Program-made: the position numbers and the translations under genes | Notes under the pieces: generated by a model | The model's database searches: none | What the model saw: only the letters and a program-made list of their open reading frames with translations | What the model was told of the DNA's origin: nothing | From: Seongchinamella sediminis | GTDB taxonomy: Bacteria > Pseudomonadota > Gammaproteobacteria > Pseudomonadales > Halieaceae | Assembly: GCF_003457605.1 (NCBI RefSeq) | Contig: NZ_QRAN01000003.1 | Coordinates: 1 to 64,000, forward strand | Length of the DNA stretch: 64,000 bases | Direction of reading: 5' to 3' | Shown: positions 1 through 8,013 of the stretch, piece after piece | Layout of the letters: each line of letters begins with the position of its first letter | Position numbering within the stretch: position 1 is the first letter of the stretch

Positions 1-175
1 TCGAACGAATTCTGGTAGCATTTTGTCACGGCGGAATTTCTTGTTGGTATGGCTTCGACACCCTTATTTTCAAGATCTTTCCGTCGTTTTACTATCCCCT
101 TCGTGAATTTTTCAGGCTAGTCCGGTTTTCTCCAGAAGGCTTTCGCTGGACTGCGATAAAACACTCAGACCAGGC
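1..175. other. non-coding left edge
   Basis: I see no gene here. The stretch is visibly richer in A and T than the rest of the window. A weak TCCAG/CTGGA inverted repeat (131-135 with 146-150) lies downstream of the minus-strand kinase gene but has no T-tract after it, so I do not call a terminator. Confidence 0.5.
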
Positions 176-2215
176 TCAGGCCGTGACTGGCAGCTCGCTG
201 CTGCCGCGGCGGCTGCGAGCGCCTCGACCCACTGGCAAGTCCCGCGCCACCTGGCGCAGCAGTCGCTTGCGGTAGCCGGTGGCCTGGCGATAGCCCTCCA
301 GGGAGGGGAAGCGGCACATGACAATCATCAGGTCCTGCACCAGCGCCAGCCGGGAGACCCCGCTGTAAATGCCCAGGTAGGAGCCGAGCATGGCGGCTAT
401 GCTGCGGCTCAGGTGCATGTAGTCGCTGTTGATGACGATGCCCTGGCGGCTCATGATGGCGCCGAGGCCCATGGCCAGTTCCAGGCGCCGTTTCAGCCCG
501 TCCACGCCTTCCTGGTACAGCACCAGGGCAAAGTCCATGCCCAGCGGCGGCAGGCGGGCATCCTCAAGCGCCTCTTCCACCAGGGCGAGCATGGTGGCGC
601 GACTGGCCTGTAACTCCTCAGGACGGGTGCCAAGGCCGATCATGGCGTCGGTAATGGCCGCGGCGTCGGCGGCGAAGATGGCCTGCAGGTAGCGCAGCGC
701 CGGGCGCCAGATCGGGGCGAGGTCGACGCTGTTGCCCCAGTCGATAAAATACAGCCGCTGGTCAGCGTCCACCAGCAGGTTGCCCGGGTGCAGGTCGCCG
801 TGGAACTCCTGGTAAATAAACATGTGCGACATCACGGTATGGAGGAAGGCCCGCCCTACCCGGCGCCGGCTGCGCAGGCTCTTGCGTTTGCCCATGCCCT
901 TGAATGCCGTTCCCAGCCCCTGGGCGGCATCGACGTATTCCATTTCGATAATGCGCCGGGTGGTCTGGTACACCCGGGGCACGTGCCAGCCGCCGGTGTA
1001 CTCGGCGCGTTCAGCAAAGCGCGCCTGCACTGCGGCCTCGGCCTCGAAGTCGAGCTCGGCGCGGAAGCCCTCGACAAAAACATCCACCTGGTCCAGCCAG
1101 GAAGAAAGAAAGGGCGACAGCTTGGAATGCGGCGCCCAGTACTGGCTGCTGAGGATCGCCAGCTTGATCACGGTCTTGCCGATCAGGAACTCGCGTTCCA
1201 GATTGTGACGGCCCACCTTGACCACCACCGTCTGCAGCTCCTGGCGACCGCGCCGGTTCAGGACCGGTTTCTCGGCCACGTATACGGACGCAATGGAGCC
1301 GGATTTCAGCGGCTTTGAGGCATCGAAATCGTAATAGCGCTTGCCCGGCAGCACCCCGAAACTCTCCAGGAAGGCCTGCTCCACCTCCGCCGGGGTCATG
1401 GGTTCGACGTCCTCCTGGAAAACTGCCAGCGCCTCGCTGATCTGGTCGGGGAGGAAATCGGAACCGGAGGCAGCCACCTGCGCCATCTTGATAAAGAAGG
1501 GACCGAATTCGCGCACCATTTGCGCCACGATCTCGGCCTGGGTCTTGAAGTCCTCGGGATCAGTGTCGAAAAACTGGCGGATATAGGCCAGCGCGCCGAT
1601 CTGCCGGCGGAAGATATCCAGGTCAGAACGGAGCACAGCGGTCTGGCCGACAATTTCCCTGAGGTGACGATTATTACTGTCGCGCATGTGCTTGAGCTGG
1701 TTGATCACATCGACCAGCAGGGGCTCGTAGGCATTGACCACGATACGCGCCACATCCAGGCTGATCTCGCCGAGGCCCTTCAGTTCCGGTTCGCTCATCA
1801 GGTCGTTGAAGAACGACCAGAACTCCTCGGTGACCTGCTCGGGTATGGGAATCACCGAACGCGCGGTGACCTGGTCCATCAGGAAGCGCAGCAGGTTTTC
1901 GGTGCTCTCCTCATTGGGCAGGATATTGTCGTCCCGCAGCCGCCGGGTCAGCTGGGTTAACTGGGAGGTCAGGGGGTGATCCTGCAGGGAACTGAACAGG
2001 GCATCCAGGGCGCTGTGTAATTCCGGCTCGGTGATGTCGGCGCGCCGGTTGATAAGGCTGGCCAGCGGGCGCATGGCGACGTAAATCCGCGCCATGCCGG
2101 AAGCGTATTCGCCGGTGGAGCGCAATATCCGGGTTGTCTGCTGCCGAAGCGCGGGAAGCAGCTCCTCGAGATTTATCGTATTTTCAGCATCCCCGGCGGG
2201 ATCGGATTGTGACAA
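176..2215 (-). CDS. ABC1/AarF (UbiB-like) atypical kinase
   Basis: A 679-residue member of the ABC1/ADCK/UbiB atypical kinase family, whose known members are ATPases or kinases supporting ubiquinone or other isoprenoid-lipid metabolism. The kinase region begins only near residue 235. It has a KMAQ version of the family KxGQ motif (about 243-246), a GSIAS loop (about 306-310) where the family has an Ala-rich loop, a VVK lysine (K333), HGDLHPGN (472-479) and IDWG (491-494). The first 230 residues are an extra, mainly helical extension, and E. coli UbiB is only about 546 residues. It is not next to ubiquinone genes, so I do not call it ubiB. The start codon is TTG, preceded by GGGGA and directly by a hairpin. 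Confidence 0.85.
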   Translation of the reverse strand: MSQSDPAGDAENTINLEELLPALRQQTTRILRSTGEYASGMARIYVAMRPLASLINRRADITEPELHSALDALFSSLQDHPLTSQLTQLTRRLRDDNILPNEESTENLLRFLMDQVTARSVIPIPEQVTEEFWSFFNDLMSEPELKGLGEISLDVARIVVNAYEPLLVDVINQLKHMRDSNNRHLREIVGQTAVLRSDLDIFRRQIGALAYIRQFFDTDPEDFKTQAEIVAQMVREFGPFFIKMAQVAASGSDFLPDQISEALAVFQEDVEPMTPAEVEQAFLESFGVLPGKRYYDFDASKPLKSGSIASVYVAEKPVLNRRGRQELQTVVVKVGRHNLEREFLIGKTVIKLAILSSQYWAPHSKLSPFLSSWLDQVDVFVEGFRAELDFEAEAAVQARFAERAEYTGGWHVPRVYQTTRRIIEMEYVDAAQGLGTAFKGMGKRKSLRSRRRVGRAFLHTVMSHMFIYQEFHGDLHPGNLLVDADQRLYFIDWGNSVDLAPIWRPALRYLQAIFAADAAAITDAMIGLGTRPEELQASRATMLALVEEALEDARLPPLGMDFALVLYQEGVDGLKRRLELAMGLGAIMSRQGIVINSDYMHLSRSIAAMLGSYLGIYSGVSRLALVQDLMIVMCRFPSLEGYRQATGYRKRLLRQVARDLPVGRGARSRRGSSELPVTA

Positions 2216-2226
2216 AACTGCTTCCC

Positions 2227-2242
2227 CGCCGCGTTAGCGGCG
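2227..2242 (-). repeat. hairpin next to RBS of the AarF-like kinase
   Basis: A perfect 6-bp inverted repeat (CGCCGC / GCGGCG, 4-base loop) lies 12 bases upstream of the TTG start. Its 3' arm abuts the GGGGA ribosome-binding site on the minus strand. It could modulate translation; that role is inference. Confidence 0.4.
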
Positions 2243-2369
2243 ACAATGACATCGTTTTCGTAGCGGGACGCGCACGGCGGGCAGTGTCGCTGCATGCCGG
2301 GTGAGCCTGGCTGACATTGTCCCCGAACGACCGCCCGCTAACAAGAGCTCAGCAGCGACATTCAGGCAA

Positions 2370-2669
2370 TCAGGGAAGCACTTTTTTATAGGGTTTCACC
2401 TTGAGCTTCTCGGTCACCCCGCCCACGGTGTAGGGGTCGGCCTCGGCCCAGGCCTGGGCGGCTTCCAGGGAGTCAAAATCGGCGACGATCAGGCTGCCGG
2501 TAAAGCCCGCCTCGCCCGGGTCTTCGGCATCAACCGCCGGGTGTGGGCCGGCGATCAGCAGCCGCCCCTGGTCCACCAGTTCCTGCAGGCGCTCGAGATG
2601 CGCGGGGCGGTGGGCCTTGCGGCCCTCAAGGCTGTCTTTTACATCCTGGGTAATGATGGCGTACCACAT
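2370..2669 (-). CDS. YciI family protein
   Basis: A 99-residue YciI-like (dimeric alpha-beta barrel superfamily) protein. It has the typical N-terminal strand (MWYAII), a conserved His in the RPAHLERL segment (about 21-28) and the C-terminal ADPYTVGGV segment (about 76-84) seen in YciI and YCII-domain proteins. The molecular role of most members is unknown; some act as small dehydrochlorinases or accessory proteins. It sits alone between the AarF-like kinase and the LysR gene on the same strand, with only 42 bases to the LysR stop, so it could be read from the same transcript. Confidence 0.8.
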   Translation of the reverse strand: MWYAIITQDVKDSLEGRKAHRPAHLERLQELVDQGRLLIAGPHPAVDAEDPGEAGFTGSLIVADFDSLEAAQAWAEADPYTVGGVTEKLKVKPYKKVLP

Positions 2670-2711
2670 GCGTCGTCCTCGTTGCGGCTGGAACTGGTTC
2701 CGGAGCCGCTA

Positions 2712-3632
2712 TTATGGCCTGCTGCGGCTGACATTCAACAGACCGTGCTCAAACTGCCGGGTTAACAGCTCGCGCATCCACGCGTTCGCCGGGTCCTGGT
2801 CGGCGCTGCGATGCCAGTAGAGATTGAGCGCCAGCGGCTCGACCTCAAACGGCAACGCGCAAACCACCAGCCCCGGATAATCCAGCGCCGACGCCGGCGC
2901 CGTCCACAAAAGTTGACTGCCGGCGGTAATGGCCGCCGCCACCGCATAGTGCTGTACCCGCATTTTCACCGAGCGGCGCTGGCCGCGATTATGCAGCGCC
3001 AGATCGACCTGCCCCCTGCCCCGGGCCCGGCTCGACACATGCACGTGCTCGGCGCCGAGATAGTCACTCATGTCCGGGGCTTTTCCGGCCAGCGGATGCG
3101 TGGCGGACAGCGCCAGACGATAGGGGATACTGCCGAGCTGGACCTGCTCCAGCTCGCGGGCATTGAGCTGGGGCACATCGATCAGCAGGTCCAGGTCGCC
3201 GGCTTTCAACTGTTCGACCGAGAGGTCACGGCCCTGGTAGAACGCGTGGACGCTGACGCCAGGTGCCCGGTCGGCAAGCGTCCGCTGCAGACCCGGCAGC
3301 ACCAGGCCCTGGGCCAGGTCATTCATGCCCACCCGGTACACCTTGGCCGACTCGGCCGGGTCAAAGCGGTGCTGGCCACCCACGCTTTTCTGCAACAGCG
3401 CCAGGGCTCGCTGGATATCGGCGCTTACCGCGTCCGCCACCGGCGTCGGCTGCATCCCCCGGGGGCCGCGCACGAACAGGGGGTCGTCAAAGGTCTGGCG
3501 CAGGCGATTGAGGGCATTGGATACCGCCGGCTGGGTGAGGTGCAGGCGCTGGGCGACCCGGGTTACCGACCGCTCCCGGTAGAGTGTGTCGAAGACCACG
3601 AACAGGTTCAGGTCGACCTTGTCCAGGCGCAT
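2712..3632 (-). CDS. LysR family transcriptional regulator
   Basis: A 306-residue LysR-type regulator. The winged helix-turn-helix is in residues 1-66 (SVTRVAQRLHLTQPAVSNAL with the family LTQPAVS core), followed by a periplasmic-binding-protein-like effector domain. It is transcribed away from the acyl-CoA dehydrogenase/SDR pair, the classic arrangement for a LysR regulator controlling its neighbours. An inverted repeat suited to LysR binding lies in the shared 109-base upstream region. The inducer cannot be read from the sequence. Confidence 0.9.
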   Translation of the reverse strand: MRLDKVDLNLFVVFDTLYRERSVTRVAQRLHLTQPAVSNALNRLRQTFDDPLFVRGPRGMQPTPVADAVSADIQRALALLQKSVGGQHRFDPAESAKVYRVGMNDLAQGLVLPGLQRTLADRAPGVSVHAFYQGRDLSVEQLKAGDLDLLIDVPQLNARELEQVQLGSIPYRLALSATHPLAGKAPDMSDYLGAEHVHVSSRARGRGQVDLALHNRGQRRSVKMRVQHYAVAAAITAGSQLLWTAPASALDYPGLVVCALPFEVEPLALNLYWHRSADQDPANAWMRELLTRQFEHGLLNVSRSRP

Positions 3633-3661
3633 GATCAGCAGGCCTCAATATAAACCACATG

Positions 3662-3675
3662 AATGATAGCTCATT
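3662..3675. promoter_or_regulatory. candidate LysR operator
   Basis: Inverted repeat AATGA-TAGC-TCATT in the AT-rich region between the divergent LysR and acyl-CoA dehydrogenase genes. Its position and dyad shape fit a LysR-type recognition site; the assignment is inference. Confidence 0.45.
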
Positions 3676-3741
3676 ATAGAAATAAATTTGAGTGATTTAT
3701 TGGCTGGCCTTACCATCGCCGCTTTAACCCCGGAGGATTTT

Positions 3742-4965
3742 ATGTACCAGTTCAGTCAGCAATCAGTCGAGTTACAGCAACGCCTGCAGGCCTTCATGGA
3801 TGAGCATATCTATCCCAACGAGGCGGCCTACGCCGGGTATCTGCACGCCGCGGATAATCGCTGGGCGCCAGTACCACTGATGGATGAATTGAAGCAGAAA
3901 GCGCGGGATGCCGGCCTGTGGAACCTGTTTATTCCGCCGTCACTGGCCAGTTTTGCCGACCATGACGGGCTCTCAAACTTCGATTACGCCCCCCTCGCCG
4001 AGCTAATGGGCCGGGTGCTGTGGTCGCCGGAAGTGTTCAACTGTAACGCCCCGGATACCGGCAACATGGAAGTGCTGATGAAGTACGGCAATGAGGCCCA
4101 GCAGCAGGCCTGGCTGGCACCGCTGCTGGCCGGTGAAATCCGCTCTTCCTACGCCATGACCGAACCCCAGGTGGCCAGCTCCGATGCCACCAATGTGGAA
4201 TTGCGCATCGAGCGCGACGGCGACGAGTGGGTGTTGAACGGCCGCAAGTGGTTCATTACCAATGCCATGTACGAACGCACCCGCATCCTCATCGTGATGG
4301 GCAAGTCCGACCCGGACAACCCCAACCGGCACCAGCAGCAAAGCCAGGTGCTGGTGCCCAAAGACACGCCCGGACTGGAACTGGTGCGGCCCCTGACCAC
4401 CCTGGGTTATGACGATGCGCCGCTGGGCCACGCGGAACTGCGTTTCGACAATGTACGGGTACCGGCAGAGAATATCCTGCTGGGTGAGGGTCGCGGCTTT
4501 GAAATCGCCCAGGGACGGCTTGGCCCGGGCCGCATACACCACTGCATGCGACTGATCGGCATCGCCCAGCGCTCGCTGGAGCTGGCCTGTGCCCGCGCCG
4601 AGCAGCGCGAAACCTTCGGTCGCAAGCTGTCCCAGCACCAGTCGGTGCGCGAGGACATCTCGCGCTGTTACTCGGAAATCGAGATGGCCCGGCTGCTGGT
4701 CCTCAAGACCTGTGCCAGGATGGACGAGGTCGGCGCCAAGGGCGCCATGGACCTGATCGCGGCATCGAAGACCAGCGTGCCGCTGATGATGCAGCAGGTC
4801 ATCGATCGCTGCATGCAAATGCATGGGGCCGGCGGCCTCACCGAGGACTACTGCATGGCTGAAGGGTTCAACTATGCCCGCTGGTGCCGCCAGGCGGACG
4901 GCCCGGACCAGGTGCACCAGATGGCACTGGGCAAAATGATCATCAAGCGCTTTACCGAGGAGTGA
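3742..4965 (+). CDS. acyl-CoA dehydrogenase family protein
   Basis: A flavin acyl-CoA dehydrogenase, 407 residues, expected to introduce the 2,3-double bond into an acyl-CoA. It shows the family FAD/substrate segment YAMTEPQVASSDATN (about 133-147), the signature around GRLGPGRIHHCMRL (about 256-269), and the C-terminal QMHGAGGLTEDY segment (about 354-365). It resembles ACAD10/11-like and bacterial FadE-like long-form enzymes more than short-chain types. I chose the ATG at 3742 because GGAGG lies five bases upstream; an in-frame TTG at 3688 has no ribosome site. It is followed after 8 bases by an SDR and is divergent from a LysR regulator. Confidence 0.9.
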   Translation: MYQFSQQSVELQQRLQAFMDEHIYPNEAAYAGYLHAADNRWAPVPLMDELKQKARDAGLWNLFIPPSLASFADHDGLSNFDYAPLAELMGRVLWSPEVFNCNAPDTGNMEVLMKYGNEAQQQAWLAPLLAGEIRSSYAMTEPQVASSDATNVELRIERDGDEWVLNGRKWFITNAMYERTRILIVMGKSDPDNPNRHQQQSQVLVPKDTPGLELVRPLTTLGYDDAPLGHAELRFDNVRVPAENILLGEGRGFEIAQGRLGPGRIHHCMRLIGIAQRSLELACARAEQRETFGRKLSQHQSVREDISRCYSEIEMARLLVLKTCARMDEVGAKGAMDLIAASKTSVPLMMQQVIDRCMQMHGAGGLTEDYCMAEGFNYARWCRQADGPDQVHQMALGKMIIKRFTEE

Positions 4966-4973
4966 TACCCAGC

Positions 4974-5753
4974 ATGAACCCAAGCATCGAACAACGTTTC
5001 AACCTGCAGGGCAAGGTGGCCCTGGTGACCGGCGCTTCCAGCGGCCTTGGCGCCCATTTTGCCCGCACCCTGGCCGGCGCAGGTGCCACCGTGGTCGCCG
5101 CGGCCCGGCGCCGGGAAAAGCTACAGGGCCTGGTGCAGCAGATCAAGGATGCCGGCGGCAATGCCCTCGCGGTCGCCATGGACGTCACCGACGCTGCCAG
5201 CGTCACCCGGGCACTGGATGCGGCCGAGCAGGACGCCGGGGCTATCGATATCCTGGTCAATAACGCCGGGGTGGCGGGTTCCCGGACCTGCCTCAAGGAG
5301 GACGAAGCCAACTGGGATGCCGTCATGGAGACCAACTTGAAAGGCGCCTGGCGGGTTGCCCACGGGGTTGCCAGCCGCAACGTCGCCGCCGACCACCCCT
5401 GCAGTATCGTCAATATTGCCTCCATTCTCGGCATACGGGTTGGTTTTGGCGAAAGCACCTATGCCATTTCCAAGGCTGCGGTGGTGCAGATGACCAAAGC
5501 CATGGCCCTGGAACTGGCGCGGAAACAGATTCGCGTCAACGCGCTCTGTCCCGGCTACTTTGCCACCGAGATGAACGCCGGCTACCTGGAGTCCGAGCGC
5601 GGGCAGGACTACCTCAAAACCACCACCGCCGGGCGCATGGGTGAGCTGGACGAACTCAGTGGCCCGCTGCTGCTACTGGCTTCGGAAGCCGGCAGCTTCA
5701 TCAACGGTGCCACTATTCCGGTGGACGGGGGCCACCTGGTAGGCTCCCTGTAA
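4974..5753 (+). CDS. SDR family oxidoreductase
   Basis: A 259-residue classical short-chain dehydrogenase/reductase. The NAD(P) motif TGASSGLG is at 19-26, NNAG at 96-99, the catalytic Ser at 150, and YAISK (Y163, K167) supplies the active site. The C-terminus carries the usual GATIPVDGG segment. Eight bases after the acyl-CoA dehydrogenase and probably cotranscribed with it, it may act on a 3-hydroxyacyl-CoA or a related alcohol in the same degradative route; that substrate is inferred from context only. The start at 4974 fits the alignment of the Rossmann fold better than an upstream in-frame ATG at 4884 inside the previous gene. Confidence 0.9.
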   Translation: MNPSIEQRFNLQGKVALVTGASSGLGAHFARTLAGAGATVVAAARRREKLQGLVQQIKDAGGNALAVAMDVTDAASVTRALDAAEQDAGAIDILVNNAGVAGSRTCLKEDEANWDAVMETNLKGAWRVAHGVASRNVAADHPCSIVNIASILGIRVGFGESTYAISKAAVVQMTKAMALELARKQIRVNALCPGYFATEMNAGYLESERGQDYLKTTTAGRMGELDELSGPLLLLASEAGSFINGATIPVDGGHLVGSL

Positions 5754-5845
5754 GCCGATGTAATTGAGGGCCGGGCCTCGACTCGGCGATACTTTGTGCC
5801 TGTCACAGGATTTTTCCATGGATTGACAGCACATAAGGAGCCCCC

Positions 5846-6265
5846 TTGATTATCAGCCTCAACATCAGCAACGCCGAACACGTCCAACACCTGTTCCGGC
5901 GTTATCCCCGGGCCGTCTACGGCCTCGCCCTGCCCTACAGCAAGGACTGCAGCTATACCGGTGTCCTCTCCCAGGGGGAGGATCTGTTCATCTCGGGACA
6001 CGGATCAGCGGTGAGCATAGGCCACCAGGAAGGTGAGCCCCGCTTTACCCCGGCGCAAATGGCTGACTGGCTGGAGCAATGGGTGTTGCCCTGCAACTAC
6101 TGGGGCAACATCTATATTGCCGCGCCGGGTGCGCGGGCCGATTATCTCGATAGCCTCCTCAAGGTGCTTGGTCCGGCCTTTGCCGGCCGCCTACGCGGCC
6201 AGTTCGACCTCGCCTACAGCCAGCTCAATCCACCCGAGGAGGACACCTGGATCAGGGTCGCCTGA
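5846..6265 (+). CDS. hypothetical protein (139 aa)
   Basis: I do not recognise this 139-residue protein. It looks soluble and mixed alpha/beta, with no signal peptide or membrane segment, and has aromatic-rich stretches such as CNYWGNIY (about 83-90) and a C-terminal DLAYSQLNPPEEDTW segment. The TTG start at 5846 is supported by AAGGAG five bases upstream. Base composition matches its neighbours, so transfer is not indicated. It stands 92 bases after the SDR gene and is convergent with tRNA-Glu across a shared terminator. A CTGTCA/TGACAG inverted repeat (5800-5805 with 5824-5829) lies just upstream and may belong to its control region. Confidence 0.65.
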   Translation: MIISLNISNAEHVQHLFRRYPRAVYGLALPYSKDCSYTGVLSQGEDLFISGHGSAVSIGHQEGEPRFTPAQMADWLEQWVLPCNYWGNIYIAAPGARADYLDSLLKVLGPAFAGRLRGQFDLAYSQLNPPEEDTWIRVA

Positions 6266-6318
6266 GCCGCCGGCCTCAACTTTGCCCGAGACCGGGCGGC
6301 CTGTTCAGCAGGCATAAA

Positions 6319-6342
6319 AAAACCCGGCATAAGCCGGGTTTT
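6319..6342 (-). terminator. rho-independent terminator between tRNA-Glu and the hypothetical gene
   Basis: A 10-bp perfect stem (AAAACCCGGC / GCCGGGTTTT, loop ATAA). On the minus strand it is followed by a run of seven Ts, so it should end the tRNA-Glu transcript. On the plus strand it can also serve the 139-residue protein gene, with a shorter T-tract. Confidence 0.85.
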
Positions 6343-6349
6343 CTGGATA

Positions 6350-6425
6350 TGGCATCCCGTAGGGGGTTCGAACCCCTGTTACCGCCGTGAAAGGGCGGGG
6401 TCCTGGACCACTAGACGAACGGGAC
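6350..6425 (-). tRNA. tRNA-Glu (anticodon TTC)
   Basis: A 76-base tRNA with encoded CCA. The anticodon arm is CCGCC-CTTTCAC-GGCGG, giving anticodon TTC; the T arm has GGTTCGAACCC, and the D-arm begins TCGTCTAGTGG. The acceptor stem pairs fully except that position 1-72 is a G-U wobble. Downstream on the minus strand is a strong terminator, and upstream a good sigma70-type promoter with a GC-rich discriminator, typical of stable RNA genes. Confidence 0.97.
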
Positions 6426-6455
6426 GCAACACTCTGGCCGTGCCAGAAGACGCGC

Positions 6456-6483
6456 ATTATAAGGAACAAAACGGGCAATGCAA
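6456..6483 (-). promoter_or_regulatory. tRNA-Glu promoter
   Basis: On the minus strand: -35 TTGCAT (6478-6483), 16-base spacer, -10 TATAAT (6456-6461), then GCGCG, the GC-rich discriminator expected for a stringently controlled stable RNA promoter. Confidence 0.8.
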
Positions 6484-6577
6484 CCGTTACCGCTATATTT
6501 CCGTGGCATTATTTTGCCGCCTGCGGTGTTCCTCTCTCACGCTCTCCAGCCAGGGCCGTTTTCGCTCTGAACAGGCC

Positions 6578-7840
6578 CTAGTACTTGAACTTGGTATCCA
6601 GCTGGATGCGATCGTAGCTGAGGGCCCCGCCGCGGTCCGCCAGGTTCTTCTCTCCCGCCTCGTTGTCCAGGAACCAGGTCAGCCCCAGGGACCACTGTTT
6701 GTTGATGCCGTAGGCGCCGCTCAGAATGTGCCCCTTGCCGTCGGTACCGCCGCCGGAGAAATCGGAGTCGCTGAGCAGGCCCAGTACCGCGTCCGCCTCC
6801 AGGTCCCGGTACTGGTAGCCTATTGCCCAGCTGCCCTTGCCGCTGGCCTTGCCGAGGCTGATACCCACAAGCCAGCCGGTGTCGTAATCGTCCGCGTCCT
6901 GGTTGTTAACCCAGTTGGCGTACACCGCCAGGGGCATATCAAACACATTCATGGCCAGGTCACCACCCACCTCGATCATCTGGTAGTCATAGCGGTAGAC
7001 CTCGCCCACTGAACTGTTGCCGAAGAACTCGGGCTCGTCATCGTCACCGTAAAACGGACTGCGCCCCGCCGTCGGGAAATCGTGATAGGCAATACCCGCA
7101 GTCAGGGTCGCCTCGCCGAGGGTGAGACGGGTGCCACCCTGGAGGCTCCAGCTGAAGGTATCGTTGCCGCCGCCGCTGTCGCTTTCCAGCCAGTTGCCCA
7201 TGAAGCTGGCGAACAAACGGTCCGCTGAGTAGCCGGCGCTGATGCCTTCCGGCCGCCAGTCGCTGTCCCACAACAGGCCGCTCTTCTGGGGTCGGTACAG
7301 GGGGTTGGAAAACTTGCCTGCCTGCAGGTACAGCTGTTCGCTGGCGTTCCAGCGGAAGTAGGCCTTGTCCAGGCGCACGTCCTTGGTGCTGCCGCCGCCG
7401 CCAAGGCTCTGGTTGGTCGATACCGGATCATCACCACCAGTCGCCACCCCCAGACCCACCTCGGTATTGTTGGGCAGGGCCGCCGCCAGCGCCAGGCGGG
7501 CGCGGATACGGTTGCGTTCCCGGCGGTCCCTGTTCTCCACATCGATGGACTCGTAGCGGTAGCGGAAGTCGCCTTTGAGCGCGATATTCTCCGCCCAGGA
7601 GGCCGATTCGCTGCGCGCCTGGAGGGTGCTGACATCGGCCTGCAGCTGCGACAGGTCCTCCTCCACCACACGGGAATCCCTGAGGCGGGCGTTTTCCGCC
7701 TCCAGCGCCTGCACCCGGGCGGCCATGTCAGCAAACTCGGCCTTGAACTGTTGCCACTCCGCATCGGAAACCGCTGCCTGGGCGCCCGCACTGGCGCCGG
7801 CCACCGCTGTGGCCAGTATCGCTGCGTTTATTGCTTTCAT
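6578..7840 (-). CDS. putative outer-membrane porin, probably Pho-regulated
   Basis: A 420-residue outer-membrane porin. Residues 1-22 form a signal peptide ending AGAQA. Next comes a predicted coiled coil (about 25-75, heptad-like EFADMAARVQALEAENARL), then a beta-barrel of alternating strands ending in an aromatic residue (FKY). This layout, a short coiled coil followed by a barrel, is seen in putative porins of the phosphate- or anion-selective type. The gene follows the pst genes on the same strand with 173 bases between. That gap contains two arrays of Pho-box half-sites, so phosphate-starvation induction is likely. Ion selectivity cannot be decided from the sequence. Confidence 0.8.
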   Translation of the reverse strand: MKAINAAILATAVAGASAGAQAAVSDAEWQQFKAEFADMAARVQALEAENARLRDSRVVEEDLSQLQADVSTLQARSESASWAENIALKGDFRYRYESIDVENRDRRERNRIRARLALAAALPNNTEVGLGVATGGDDPVSTNQSLGGGGSTKDVRLDKAYFRWNASEQLYLQAGKFSNPLYRPQKSGLLWDSDWRPEGISAGYSADRLFASFMGNWLESDSGGGNDTFSWSLQGGTRLTLGEATLTAGIAYHDFPTAGRSPFYGDDDEPEFFGNSSVGEVYRYDYQMIEVGGDLAMNVFDMPLAVYANWVNNQDADDYDTGWLVGISLGKASGKGSWAIGYQYRDLEADAVLGLLSDSDFSGGGTDGKGHILSGAYGINKQWSLGLTWFLDNEAGEKNLADRGGALSYDRIQLDTKFKY

Positions 7841-7853
7841 GGTGATCCCCCTG

Positions 7854-7882
7854 ATGACATTTATATGACGCTACTGTGACGA
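7854..7882 (-). promoter_or_regulatory. proximal Pho-box array of the porin gene
   Basis: Three PhoB half-site-like heptamers on the minus strand spaced exactly 11 bases: TCGTCAC (7876-7882), GCGTCAT (7865-7871) and ATGTCAT (7854-7860). The E. coli consensus is CTGTCAT repeated every 11 bp. The array ends only 13 bases before the ATG, unusually close for an activator site. Confidence 0.6.
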
Positions 7883-7907
7883 GATGCGCGCAGAATAAGG
7901 CACTCAT

Positions 7908-7925
7908 ATGTCATTTTTATGACAG
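7908..7925 (-). promoter_or_regulatory. distal Pho box of the porin gene
   Basis: On the minus strand CTGTCAT-AAAA-ATGACAT: a perfect first heptamer and a second with 5 of 7 matches at 11-base spacing. A possible -10 (TATTCT, 7892-7897) follows at the distance expected for a PhoB-activated promoter. Confidence 0.65.
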
Positions 7926-8013
7926 CGGTGCCACTTCTGGCAAAGAATACTGCGGAAGCAGTACCGAATACAGCCGCGATGACCGGGCCGGCTTTCCGCG
8001 TGGCGGTCTGCCC

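Noticed and set aside
3688-3741. TTG 3688 as start of the acyl-CoA dehydrogenase
   Set aside because: No ribosome site and a nonconserved prefix; ATG 3742 has GGAGG at the right distance.
6350-6425. G-U pair at position 1-72 of tRNA-Glu as evidence of a pseudogene
   Set aside because: All other stems pair, CCA is encoded, and promoter and terminator are strong; a wobble at this position does not make it nonfunctional.
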